The notes under the pieces are model-generated. The model was given only the letters and a program-made list of their open reading frames with translations. It was not told the origin of the DNA and did not search any database. Below are positions 27,959 through 35,994 of a stretch of DNA of 64,000 nucleotides, piece after piece. Origin of the DNA: JAOXRU01 sp965247735 (GTDB lineage Bacteria > Bacteroidota > Bacteroidia > Flavobacteriales > Flavobacteriaceae); the NCBI GenBank assembly GCA_965247735.1, contig CBDFHN010000002.1, positions 496,001-560,000 on the forward strand. Direction: 5' to 3'. The position numbers and the translations under genes were made by a program. Within the stretch, counting starts at the first letter, position 1. Every line of letters starts with the position of its first letter.

Positions 27959-28909
27959 ATGAAAATTTTAGCAAACGATGGTATCTCTCAAAGTGGTATA
28001 GATGCCTTAACAAATAAAGGATTTGAGGTTATAACAACAACAGTTGCTCAAGAGCAGCTAATACCTTATATAAACGACAATAACATTGTGGCATTATTAG
28101 TACGTTCTGCTACTACAGTAAGACAAGATTTAATAGACGCATGTCCTAGCATCAAAATTATTGGTCGTGGCGGTGTTGGAATGGATAATATTGATGTTGC
28201 CTATGCTAGAGAAAAAGGACTTAACGTAATCAATACTCCTGCTGCTTCATCATCTTCTGTTGCTGAACTTGTATTTGCCCATTTATTTGGAAGCGTTCGT
28301 TTTTTACATGATGCTAACAGAAATATGCCATTAGATGGTGATACCAAGTTTAAAAGCCTAAAAAAGAATTATGCCAAAGGGTCTGAACTTAGAGGTAAAA
28401 CATTAGGGATTATTGGTATTGGAAGAATTGGACAAGCGACAGCAAAAATTGCATTGGGTGTAGGAATGAAAGTTATTGCTTTTGATCCATTTTTAGAGAA
28501 TGCAACTATAGATTTAGATTTCTTTGATGGGCAAAAAGTAGCTTTTGATATTAAAACTATTTCTAAAGAAGAAGTGCTTAAAAACGCAGATTTTATCACC
28601 CTACATGTACCAGCACAAAAAGAATATGTTATAGGCGAAAAAGAATTTAATATCATGAAAGATGGTGTTGGTATTGTTAATGCTGCTAGAGGTGGTGTTA
28701 TCCATGAAGTAGCACTAGTTAAGGCGCTAGAAGCAGGAAAAGTTGCTTTTGCAGGCCTAGATACCTTTGAAAACGAACCTACTCCATCGGTACAAATTCT
28801 AATGAATGGTAAATTATCATTAACACCACATATTGGAGCTGCAACTAATGAAGCACAAGATAGAATCGGAGAAGAATTAGCATCGCAAATTATTGCGATT
28901 CTAAAATAA
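27959..28909 (+). CDS. serA: D-3-phosphoglycerate dehydrogenase (D-2-hydroxyacid dehydrogenase family)
   Basis: The first step of serine synthesis, oxidation of 3-phosphoglycerate by NAD. The Rossmann motif is GIIGIGRIGQAT, and the catalytic residues are in NAARGGVIHE (Arg), ENEPTPS (Glu) and LTPHIGAATNEAQ (His). The length of 316 shows that it lacks the C-terminal ACT domain, so feedback by serine through that domain is not expected. It lies directly behind serC, and a terminator follows. The close coupling with serC makes the 3-phosphoglycerate substrate likely although related enzymes act on other hydroxyacids. Confidence 0.9.
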   Translation: MKILANDGISQSGIDALTNKGFEVITTTVAQEQLIPYINDNNIVALLVRSATTVRQDLIDACPSIKIIGRGGVGMDNIDVAYAREKGLNVINTPAASSSSVAELVFAHLFGSVRFLHDANRNMPLDGDTKFKSLKKNYAKGSELRGKTLGIIGIGRIGQATAKIALGVGMKVIAFDPFLENATIDLDFFDGQKVAFDIKTISKEEVLKNADFITLHVPAQKEYVIGEKEFNIMKDGVGIVNAARGGVIHEVALVKALEAGKVAFAGLDTFENEPTPSVQILMNGKLSLTPHIGAATNEAQDRIGEELASQIIAILK

Positions 28910-28973
28910 TACGAAGGCAAAAGCTTTACTTTTTAAAGGTAAAACAATACTTTTAGTCGATAAGAAGAATTAT

Positions 28974-29007
28974 AAAAAGTTCATTACAACATGTAATGGA
29001 CTTTTTT
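28974..29007 (+). terminator. Terminator of serC-serA
   Basis: Stem AAAAAGTTCATTACA / TGTAATGGACTTTTTT around a three-base loop, 65 bases after the serA stop. Confidence 0.85.
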
Positions 29008-29040
29008 GTATCTTAGAACTTTAACCATAAATTATAAGAA

Positions 29041-29670
29041 ATGTCTGGAATATTAGATTTATTAAATAGTGATCTTGGAAAACAAATTATCAGTGGTGTT
29101 AGTGGACAAACTGGACAATCACAAGATAAAACTGCAGGTGTATTAAGTATGGCTTTACCTGTATTAATGGGAGCTATGAAAAGAAATGCTTCAACTCCAG
29201 AGGGAGCAAGTGGTCTAATGGGTGCTTTATCAGGAAAACACAGCGGAGGTATTTTAGATAACCTTGGTGGCTTTTTTGGTGGTGGTGTTGATAAAAGTGA
29301 TATGGATGACGGACAAGGTATATTAGGACATCTATTGGGCGGTAAACAAGACAATGTACAAAATGCTATCGGTCAAAAAACAGGAATGGACAGTGGTTCT
29401 GTTGCACAAATATTAAAAATTGCAGCACCAATTTTAATGGGCTTTATTGGAAAACAAAGTCAAAGTACTGGTAGTGATAGTAGTGGTATTGGAAATTTGT
29501 TGGGAGGACTTCTAGGAGGACAACAAAAAGAGCAAAGCCTTATCGAATCACTAATTGATGGTGACGGTGATGGTAGTATCTTAGATGATTTAGCTGGTAT
29601 GGCACTAGGTAGTGGCAACAAAAGCAGTGGAGGAATCGGAGGGCTATTAGGCGGTCTTTTTGGAAAATAA
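29041..29670 (+). CDS. DUF937 domain protein
   Basis: The N-terminal ~150 residues are a DUF937 repeat: MSGILDLLNSDLGKQIISG, LSMALPVLMGAMKRNA and, again, SVAQILKIAAPILMGFIGKQ. Gly-rich linkers and an acidic DGDGDGSILDDLAGMALG segment follow, with a Gly tail GGIGGLLGGLFGK. The protein has no signal peptide. DUF937 proteins have no known biochemical role. The gene has its own terminators on both sides (28974 and 29698) and is therefore probably a single-gene unit. Confidence 0.9.
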   Translation: MSGILDLLNSDLGKQIISGVSGQTGQSQDKTAGVLSMALPVLMGAMKRNASTPEGASGLMGALSGKHSGGILDNLGGFFGGGVDKSDMDDGQGILGHLLGGKQDNVQNAIGQKTGMDSGSVAQILKIAAPILMGFIGKQSQSTGSDSSGIGNLLGGLLGGQQKEQSLIESLIDGDGDGSILDDLAGMALGSGNKSSGGIGGLLGGLFGK

Positions 29671-29697
29671 TATAGTAACATATGTTAATTATATCTA

Positions 29698-29726
29698 AAG
29701 CCATGCATTACGCATGGCTTTTTTTG
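29698..29726 (+). terminator. Terminator of the DUF937 gene
   Basis: AAAGCCATGC-ATTAC-GCATGGCTTTTTTT, 28 bases after the stop. Because it ends at 29726, the next gene cannot start at the in-frame ATG 29682. Confidence 0.85.
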
Positions 29727-29735
29727 TACCTTTAT

Positions 29736-30200
29736 ATGGCTATGTTACAAACGCTTAAATATTTTATCGTTTTGATGACCCTTTTGATACTTTCGCTTTT
29801 TAGCTGCAGTACTCAAAAGACAGCTGCAACAATAAGTGATGAGGAAGCACAGACTTTTCTATTAAAAAGTAATGACACTATTAAAATTGCTGATAAAGCC
29901 ACCGAATATGAAATAATTATCATCGAAAATGGATTTGATGCATGGTTAGCATCATTTGCAAGACCAGAAAATTATTATTCGCAAAGCTATCTAGAAAATA
30001 GAAATCGTATTTATGTAACAGAATGGAATAGTAGAGTATTGCAACCCCAGCGATACAATTCAAATTTATATGAAATGCAGATAGATTACCAGATAAACAC
30101 AGATTATGGCTATGAAGTAAACTACAAACTTTATAATTACTTTATCTATTTTCAAAGAAAATACAAACAACAGCTTTCAGGTTTTATTCCTAGAATATAA
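29736..30200 (+). CDS. Small lipoprotein (DUF6146-like)
   Basis: After the terminator of the previous gene the first ATGs are 29736 and 29742; from 29736 the lipobox lies at LSLFSC (Cys24). The mature part of ~130 residues contains ENGFDAWLASFARPENYYSQ and NSRVLQPQRYNSNLYEMQID, conserved in Bacteroidetes proteins that I recall as DUF6146. It is followed by a DUF6787-like membrane protein and a small exported protein with short gaps, forming a probable operon leading to the TonB receptor. Function unknown. The family name is from memory and should be checked. Confidence 0.75.
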   Translation: MAMLQTLKYFIVLMTLLILSLFSCSTQKTAATISDEEAQTFLLKSNDTIKIADKATEYEIIIIENGFDAWLASFARPENYYSQSYLENRNRIYVTEWNSRVLQPQRYNSNLYEMQIDYQINTDYGYEVNYKLYNYFIYFQRKYKQQLSGFIPRI

Positions 30201-30237
30201 AGCTTACTTTTGCATTAAATATATTTATTCTAGATAA

Positions 30238-30750
30238 ATGGGGCATATCAAAAAACGTTGGGACATTGTAAAAAACTGGCAATACCTTTTTCCTTTTCTT
30301 GGTTTTCTAACAGTAGTATTCAGTGCATATTTGTTAGCAAGAGTTAGCCTCTCCCCTTTTAATACTAATTCAAATACAATAGTGTACTGGTTGGCACTAA
30401 GTATAGTAAGTATTGCTTTTTTCTATATGATTTTAAAAATTACCCTTTGGCTTTTTGAAAAATTAAAGAACAAATGGATTGTTACCTACAGGTGGGAAAT
30501 GATCGCTATTTTTATTGTTTTTGCAATTACAGGATCCCTTTCTGCAAAATTAGCTGCTCCATTATTAGATATCTTAAGTTTAACAACAGAAAACACAAAT
30601 ATAATTCTATATTGGTTCCTTAGAATATTTATAATTCTCCCTATCTATCAATTATTACTCGTTGGAATTGGTTGGTTATTTGGTCAATTTCGCTTTTTTT
30701 GGAATTTCGAAAAGAAGATGTTAAACAGAATGGGAATTAAAATTAAATAA
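30238..30750 (+). CDS. Four-helix membrane protein (DUF6787-like)
   Basis: About four predicted transmembrane helices (YLFPFLGFLTVVFSAYLLAR, IVYWLALSIVSIAFFYMI, IAIFIVFAITGSLSAKLAA, IILYWFLRIFIILPIYQ) with a C-terminal FFWNFEKKMLNRMG. This arrangement is typical of a conserved Bacteroidetes family of unknown function that I believe is DUF6787. The gap to the previous gene is 37 bases, and the following TTG start comes 8 bases after the stop, so it is probably in one operon with both. Confidence 0.75.
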   Translation: MGHIKKRWDIVKNWQYLFPFLGFLTVVFSAYLLARVSLSPFNTNSNTIVYWLALSIVSIAFFYMILKITLWLFEKLKNKWIVTYRWEMIAIFIVFAITGSLSAKLAAPLLDILSLTTENTNIILYWFLRIFIILPIYQLLLVGIGWLFGQFRFFWNFEKKMLNRMGIKIK

Positions 30751-30758
30751 TTAAAAAT

Positions 30759-31088
30759 TTGAGTTTCAGTAAAAAAATAATATCCTTTTTTATTTCCGTA
30801 GCCTTATTGGCTGCCTTACTGATTCCTGCAATAATTCATACACATCATGCCTTAGTAGAGCATGAAGTACAAAGTTGCGATACCAACACCAATACCCATT
30901 TTCATGAAACACAGTTGCATTGTGATTTTCATGATTACCAACTAGCTTCAGTTTATTATTTTGAAGCACTTCCTACCCTGTATTTTACTAAAACAATTTG
31001 TAATACTCTAGGTTCCGGAATCTATGTTTCTTCATATACATTACATAAAAATTACTTCTCTTTAAGAGGTCCACCAGTTATTTCTTAA
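30759..31088 (+). CDS. Small His-rich exported protein, function unknown
   Basis: An N-terminal hydrophobic segment (FFISVALLAALLIPAI) is followed by a stretch rich in His and Cys: IHTHHALVEHEVQSCDT and HFHETQLHCDFHDYQ. This would suit metal binding in the periplasm. The start codon is TTG at 30759, 8 bases after the previous stop; no ATG is available upstream. It lies 320 bases before a TonB-dependent receptor with a His-rich loop, so a joint role in zinc or copper handling is plausible but is an inference. Confidence 0.7.
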   Translation: MSFSKKIISFFISVALLAALLIPAIIHTHHALVEHEVQSCDTNTNTHFHETQLHCDFHDYQLASVYYFEALPTLYFTKTICNTLGSGIYVSSYTLHKNYFSLRGPPVIS

Positions 31089-31407
31089 AACAATTTATAA
31101 ACTGATTTTAATTCGTATCAATAGTAACTATTTATCCAACTAGTTAAGATTACCTTTTGTTATGTTTTTCCAGATTATAACTGTCTTATAAATTCATTTG
31201 ATACAATCAATCATCATTTTAAAATAAAGCGTCTCCATATAGTATAGAACGTCATTTATTTAAATGCTATTGCTTTATATCACTTGTAATAACTGTACAC
31301 CAAAAACAAAAAACTAAACTATAATTATAACTCGTTTGGCTGGTAAACTATCAGTCAGAGTATTAAATCGTAAATCATTATATCGATTTAATAAAACAGA
31401 CACAAAA
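31089..31407. other. Leader region of the His-rich TonB-dependent receptor
   Basis: About 320 bases without a gene. An inverted pair, TAAATCG (31365-31371) and CGATTTA (31383-31390 region), lies 20-40 bases before the receptor start and could be an operator or hairpin. I see no riboswitch that I recognise and no TAnnTTTG box. Confidence 0.4.
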
Positions 31408-33705
31408 ATGAAAAAAATAATGCTCGCTTTGCTATTTTTAATAGCAATACAATATAATTACGCGCAACATACGCTAGAAGGAACAGTTAATTCTTCCGAT
31501 AATAATCTGATGTTATTAGGCGCTTCTGTATACCTTCCTGATTTAGAAAAAGGAAGCACAACAGATGAAAATGGAAAGTATCACATTAAAAACATACCTC
31601 AAGGAAGGTATAAAATTATCATTAGCTATATTGGACATACTACCTTATCTAGTGAGGTAATCATTAATAGCTCCAGCACTCATAACTTTACCCTAATTGC
31701 TACGGCTATAGAAATGGAAGAAGTTATTGTTTCTACACCCTTTCATAAGCTACAAAAAGATAATGTTATGAAGGTTGAACGTCAAAATTTAGCCGAACTA
31801 AAAACCAGAGGTATTGTTACTTTATCTGAAGGAATAACTGCAATAAGTGGAGTCTCTTCCTTATCTACTGGTATTGGTATCGGAAAACCTGTAATACGTG
31901 GTTTAAGCGGAAATAGAGTATTGGTTTTTGCTCAAGGTATTCGTTTAGAAAACCAACAATATGGGGACGAACATGGTTTGGGGGTTAATGAATCTGGTAT
32001 TGAAAGTATAGAGGTAATAAAAGGACCTGCATCTTTATTATATGGCTCTGATGCTTTAGGCGGTGTACTCTATCTAAATCCTGAACGTTTTGCTAAAACA
32101 AACACCAATACTACCGATTTAGAATTAAAATATTTTAGTAATACTTTAGGGATAAATACAAATGTAGGTTATAAAACTTCTGGCAATCATTTAAAATTTT
32201 TAATGAGATTAGGTACAAACTCTCATGCCGATTACAAAACAGCAACAGACCAAAGGGTTACAAACTCGAGGTTTAGAAATTACGATATTAAAACTGGGCT
32301 TGGTTACCAATATAAAAAGTTAAAAACTGAATTACGATACAACTATTACCAATCAGAATTGGGGCTTCCAGAAGAAATTGCTGAGCAAACTACAAATCGA
32401 ACTTTGCAAAACCCTTACCAACAAATTAACAATCATATTGTAAGCAGTAAAACAAATTACTTTTTTGAAAACTCTAGTTTGGATTTAACACTTGGCTATA
32501 TCTTTAATGACAGAAAAGAATTTGAAGATCACCATCATGAAGAACACCATGAAGAAGGAGAGCACGAAGAAGGAGAACATGAGGAGGAAGAACACGAAGA
32601 GGAACATGGTGGAGAAAACGAAGCAGCATTAGCAATGGCATTAAAGACTTTTAACTATAATCTAAAATGGAATCTTCCTAAAATGGGAAAATTTGAAACG
32701 ATAGTTGGTCTTCAAGGAATGCACCAAACAAATACCAATTCTGGTGAAGAAGTACTTATACCTAATGCAACAACAAACGATTTTGGAATTTTTGCAACAG
32801 CACATTATCATATTAATGATAATAACGATCTGCAAATTGGACTACGTTATGACAATAGAACCCTAGATACTGAAGCTAATGGACATGACGATGATGAGCA
32901 TTATATTGCAGCAGTATCAGAAAAATTCAGCAGCTTTAATGGTGCGTTAGGCTTAAAATCGGAATTTCTAAAAAGCATAACTTCAAGAATAAATATTGCT
33001 ACAGGCTTTAGAGCTCCTAACCTATCGGAACTAACTTCTAATGGTTCGCATGAAGGAACAAATAGATTTGAAGTAGGAAATTCTGCTTTAAAAAATGAAC
33101 AAAATTTTCAAGTAGATCTTGCTTTAGAATACAAATCTAATCACCTGGAAGTATTTGCAAACGGATTTTATAACAGCATTAACAACTATATCTACCTCCT
33201 TCCAAATGGGGAATTTCATGAAGAAGATCCTATATATCTTTACCAACAAGACAATGCGCTTTTGTATGGTGGTGAAGTTGGATTCCATTTTCATCCACAT
33301 CCTTTAGATTGGTTGCATTTTGAAAGTACCTATGAAAACGTATATGGAAAGCTTAAAGACGGAGATGATTTACCTCTAATACCTGCAAGTAGTATTACCA
33401 ATACTTTTAGAGTAGTATTAAACCCAAATAATTATAAACTTACTACTTTTCATAGTTTTATAAGTCTAAAATCTTTCTTTGATCAAAATAACACCAGTGC
33501 TTTTGAAACCAATACTGACGGTTATAACTTATTAAACGCAGGATTAGGCGGAAGTTTTTCTTTCGGAAAAAAAGTACTTAAAATCAATATTAGTGCTACC
33601 AATCTTCTTGATGAGAATTATATATCACACTTATCACGATTAAAACCAGATGGCATTGGCAATATTGGAAGGAACTTTAGCCTTGGATTAAACTTAATTT
33701 TATAA
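31408..33705 (+). CDS. TonB-dependent receptor with His/Glu-rich loop (probable metal receptor)
   Basis: From ATG 31408 a clean signal peptide (MKKIMLALLFLIAIQYNYAQ) is followed by a carboxypeptidase-like domain (STTDENGKYHIKNIPQGRYK), a plug with KPVIRGLSGNRVLVFAQGI and GPASLLYGSDALGGV, and a barrel. Upstream in-frame ATG 31336 gives a basic tail without a signal and is not preferred. Around residues 372-407 lies a stretch of alternating His and Glu (HHEEHHEEGEHEEGEHEEEE), a loop typical of zinc or other metal ion receptors. Length 765. The small His-rich exported protein at 30759 precedes it. A perfect 42-bp palindrome terminates it. Confidence 0.9.
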   Translation: MKKIMLALLFLIAIQYNYAQHTLEGTVNSSDNNLMLLGASVYLPDLEKGSTTDENGKYHIKNIPQGRYKIIISYIGHTTLSSEVIINSSSTHNFTLIATAIEMEEVIVSTPFHKLQKDNVMKVERQNLAELKTRGIVTLSEGITAISGVSSLSTGIGIGKPVIRGLSGNRVLVFAQGIRLENQQYGDEHGLGVNESGIESIEVIKGPASLLYGSDALGGVLYLNPERFAKTNTNTTDLELKYFSNTLGINTNVGYKTSGNHLKFLMRLGTNSHADYKTATDQRVTNSRFRNYDIKTGLGYQYKKLKTELRYNYYQSELGLPEEIAEQTTNRTLQNPYQQINNHIVSSKTNYFFENSSLDLTLGYIFNDRKEFEDHHHEEHHEEGEHEEGEHEEEEHEEEHGGENEAALAMALKTFNYNLKWNLPKMGKFETIVGLQGMHQTNTNSGEEVLIPNATTNDFGIFATAHYHINDNNDLQIGLRYDNRTLDTEANGHDDDEHYIAAVSEKFSSFNGALGLKSEFLKSITSRINIATGFRAPNLSELTSNGSHEGTNRFEVGNSALKNEQNFQVDLALEYKSNHLEVFANGFYNSINNYIYLLPNGEFHEEDPIYLYQQDNALLYGGEVGFHFHPHPLDWLHFESTYENVYGKLKDGDDLPLIPASSITNTFRVVLNPNNYKLTTFHSFISLKSFFDQNNTSAFETNTDGYNLLNAGLGGSFSFGKKVLKINISATNLLDENYISHLSRLKPDGIGNIGRNFSLGLNLIL

Positions 33706-33723
33706 ACTATAACATTCTATAAT

Positions 33724-33765
33724 ACTAAAAATCCCCAATCATAGCTATGATTGGGGATTTTTAGT
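33724..33765. terminator. Bidirectional terminator, perfect 42-bp palindrome
   Basis: ACTAAAAATCCCCAATCATA followed by GC and its exact complement. It lies 18 bases after the receptor stop and 15 bases before the stop of the convergent gene at 33781. Confidence 0.9.
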
Positions 33766-33780
33766 AAAACTATTTTAAAA

Positions 33781-34116
33781 TTAGTTATTATCCACTTCTA
33801 CATGATTCACATCTATGGTGTCTGATTTTTTTTCACCTTTAAATACATAAGTATATAACCAAGTAATGGTAAATGTTGGAATAAAATCAACACCCACAAA
33901 AATTTCTTCTAAAAAAGAAACTCCTCCAGCCACTTTACCCGTGGTTCCCTTATAAAGTTTCATCATTATCCAAGCAGAAATTGGTGCCCAAATAATATCG
34001 GTGAACTCTGCAACCACAGGAATTACATAAGATAGATACCCTACTCCATCTAGTAAAACACTAATTCCTAATTTTTTATATTTATTATCTTTTTCGTTTT
34101 CTTCGTTTTTTGACAT
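33781..34116 (-). CDS. Small two-to-three-helix membrane protein, function unknown
   Basis: The 111 residues have a charged N-terminus (MSKNEENEKDNKYKK), hydrophobic segments around LDGVGYLSYVIPVVAEFTDIIWA, ISAWIMMKLYKGTTGKVA and FIPTFTITWLYTYVFKG, and an acidic C-terminus. The pattern is that of conserved flavobacterial inner-membrane proteins without a known role. It is convergent with the metal receptor and 90 bases downstream of folE, from which it may be read as a second gene. Confidence 0.65.
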   Translation of the reverse strand: MSKNEENEKDNKYKKLGISVLLDGVGYLSYVIPVVAEFTDIIWAPISAWIMMKLYKGTTGKVAGGVSFLEEIFVGVDFIPTFTITWLYTYVFKGEKKSDTIDVNHVEVDNN

Positions 34117-34205
34117 ATATTGATGATTGATTTAGTATTCAATTGTTATATAATTGATACACTTAGTTATATGCAATAAAAATGCCAAAAAAAGAATTGA
34201 CAGTT

Positions 34206-34802
34206 TTATGACAAACTAGAACTAATTAGCTTTAAAAATTCATTCCTGGTTTCTATCTTTTCAAACTGCCCTCTAAACCCTGATGTTGTGGTAACAGAGT
34301 TTTGTTTTTGAACACCCCTCATCATCATACACATATGCGAAGCCTCAATAACAACAGCAACACCTTCTGGTTTTAATGTATTATTAATACATTCTAGAAT
34401 ATCATGTGTTAAACGTTCTTGTACCTGCAACCTTCTAGAAAAAACATCAACAATACGTGGTATCTTACTTAAACCTACAATATGTCCATTTGGGATATAT
34501 GCAATATGTGCTTTTCCAAAAAATGGAAGAATATGATGCTCACATAAAGAGTATAGTTCTATATCTTTTATAATAACCATATCGTTATAGTCTTCCTTAA
34601 ACATGGCTCCTTTTAATATCTCTTCAGGATTTTGCTCATAACCCTGCGTTAAAAACTGCATTGCTTTTGCTGCGCGTTCAGGTGTTTTTAGTAAACCATC
34701 TCTGGTAACATCTTCTCCTAAGTTTGTAATTATATTTTTATATTGGTCTTTTACCTCATTAGTAACAGACATATTATATTCTTCAAATTGTTTGTACGGC
34801 AT
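34206..34802 (-). CDS. folE: GTP cyclohydrolase I
   Basis: The enzyme converts GTP to dihydroneopterin triphosphate, the entry to folate and tetrahydrobiopterin synthesis. The zinc ligands are visible in YSLCEHHILPFFGKAHIAY (Cys and His) and in SHMCMMMRGVQK (Cys). The catalytic segment SKIPRIVDVFSRRLQVQERL is complete. The length of 198 is close to the usual type IA size. A perfect -7 box TAAATTTG lies on the minus strand at 34830-34823; its -33 partner is not clear. The ATG at 34772 (residue 11) is an alternative start. Confidence 0.95.
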   Translation of the reverse strand: MPYKQFEEYNMSVTNEVKDQYKNIITNLGEDVTRDGLLKTPERAAKAMQFLTQGYEQNPEEILKGAMFKEDYNDMVIIKDIELYSLCEHHILPFFGKAHIAYIPNGHIVGLSKIPRIVDVFSRRLQVQERLTHDILECINNTLKPEGVAVVIEASHMCMMMRGVQKQNSVTTTSGFRGQFEKIETRNEFLKLISSSLS

Positions 34803-34968
34803 ATCAAATCTTTATTAGCATTCAAATTTATACTTTTTTCCCCAGCTATATTTACAATAGCGAAAGAAGTATTAATTATTAGCTAAATATTAGCAGGCAA
34901 AATACCGCTATTAGCGCCATAATCCATCAAAAAACAATGATTATGCTGTATAGATGTACGAAAAAGAC

Positions 34969-34976
34969 TACTTTTG
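34969..34976 (+). promoter_or_regulatory. -7 promoter element
   Basis: TACTTTTG, a perfect TAnnTTTG match 29 bases before the lipoprotein ATG at 35006. The -33 TTG is missing, so the promoter would be weak or activator-dependent. Confidence 0.5.
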
Positions 34977-35005
34977 CAGTTATATAAGTATTAGTTTAGA
35001 AAAGA

Positions 35006-35929
35006 ATGCCCCGAATTACACCTATACAAAATACAACAGTAGCACTATTGTATTTAAGTTTACTATTGCTATGCGCTTGTAAAAGTGGAAAAAAAACCAA
35101 TGATAAAATCTACTATGGTAAGACCACATTTAGCGAACAACTCGCAACAGACATCAATACCTGTATTGCCTATGTGTCAAATTTAAAAACAGCAAATTCA
35201 ATTGAAGAACAGCTGTTAAATATAGAGACATCTGCTACTATTTACGAACAAATAAGTACAATATACGACTTTATAAATGCTAGATTTACCTTAAATTTTT
35301 ATGAGGACGAAATTATAACAGAGTTGCATACTTTACTTATAAAACTATTGAATGAAGAATACATTTCCGAAGATTTAATTGCAATTGAAACGGATCTATT
35401 ATTAGAAAAGTTGCTCGAATTTAAGCAAATAGCCTTAGACAACCCAATAAACAAAGATGACTATACTATAATTGTGAGTCAAGTCTTAAAAGGTCTTAAT
35501 GAGCGTATCAATTATAAAACACTGCTGGGTATGGCAAACTCGCCATTAACAATTACAAACTCCACAAAAAACAATAGCAGGAGAAAAAAAGACGGCTATC
35601 AAAGGCAACAAAAAATAATAAAGTCAATACAAGAGAAAAAAAAGAAGCTAATTCACTCTCATCTTATTTATCAAAAATTAGAAATATACCTAGCTACTTT
35701 TAAAAAAGACTTTCAGAACCAATCAATATACAACAATTGGGTAAAAAGTATTACTGCCTCTAAAGATTATAGCCATCCAAACCAAATTCAAGATAGTATG
35801 CAATTGGCCATTCTAAAAAAACAAATGGTCACCCAAAAAAAATTGCTACGAGAAACATTGACAGATTGGAATATCTCCCTTCCAAAAACTGCATATGCCA
35901 ATATTTTATTTGAAGACGATGATGACTAA
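35006..35929 (+). CDS. Lipoprotein of unknown function, alpha-helical
   Basis: A signal ends in LLLLCAC (Cys25), giving a lipid-anchored protein. The body is almost entirely helical, with long Leu/Ile-rich amphipathic segments (LLIKLLNEEYISEDLIAIET), a basic middle (RRKKDGYQRQQKIIKSIQ) and a C-terminal EDDDD tail. Coiled-coil-like spacing is present near residues 200-240. I do not recognise the family. It precedes the MFS transporter by 65 bases on the same strand; a shared transcript is possible. Confidence 0.65.
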   Translation: MPRITPIQNTTVALLYLSLLLLCACKSGKKTNDKIYYGKTTFSEQLATDINTCIAYVSNLKTANSIEEQLLNIETSATIYEQISTIYDFINARFTLNFYEDEIITELHTLLIKLLNEEYISEDLIAIETDLLLEKLLEFKQIALDNPINKDDYTIIVSQVLKGLNERINYKTLLGMANSPLTITNSTKNNSRRKKDGYQRQQKIIKSIQEKKKKLIHSHLIYQKLEIYLATFKKDFQNQSIYNNWVKSITASKDYSHPNQIQDSMQLAILKKQMVTQKKLLRETLTDWNISLPKTAYANILFEDDDD

Positions 35930-35994
35930 GTAACACTATAATCATATATTTAGTTACATTACAAAAAGCACTTGCATTATTTTTCTCTGGATTT

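Noticed and set aside
29682..29735. Upstream start for the DUF6146-like lipoprotein
   Set aside because: It would lie before and inside the terminator hairpin of the DUF937 gene.
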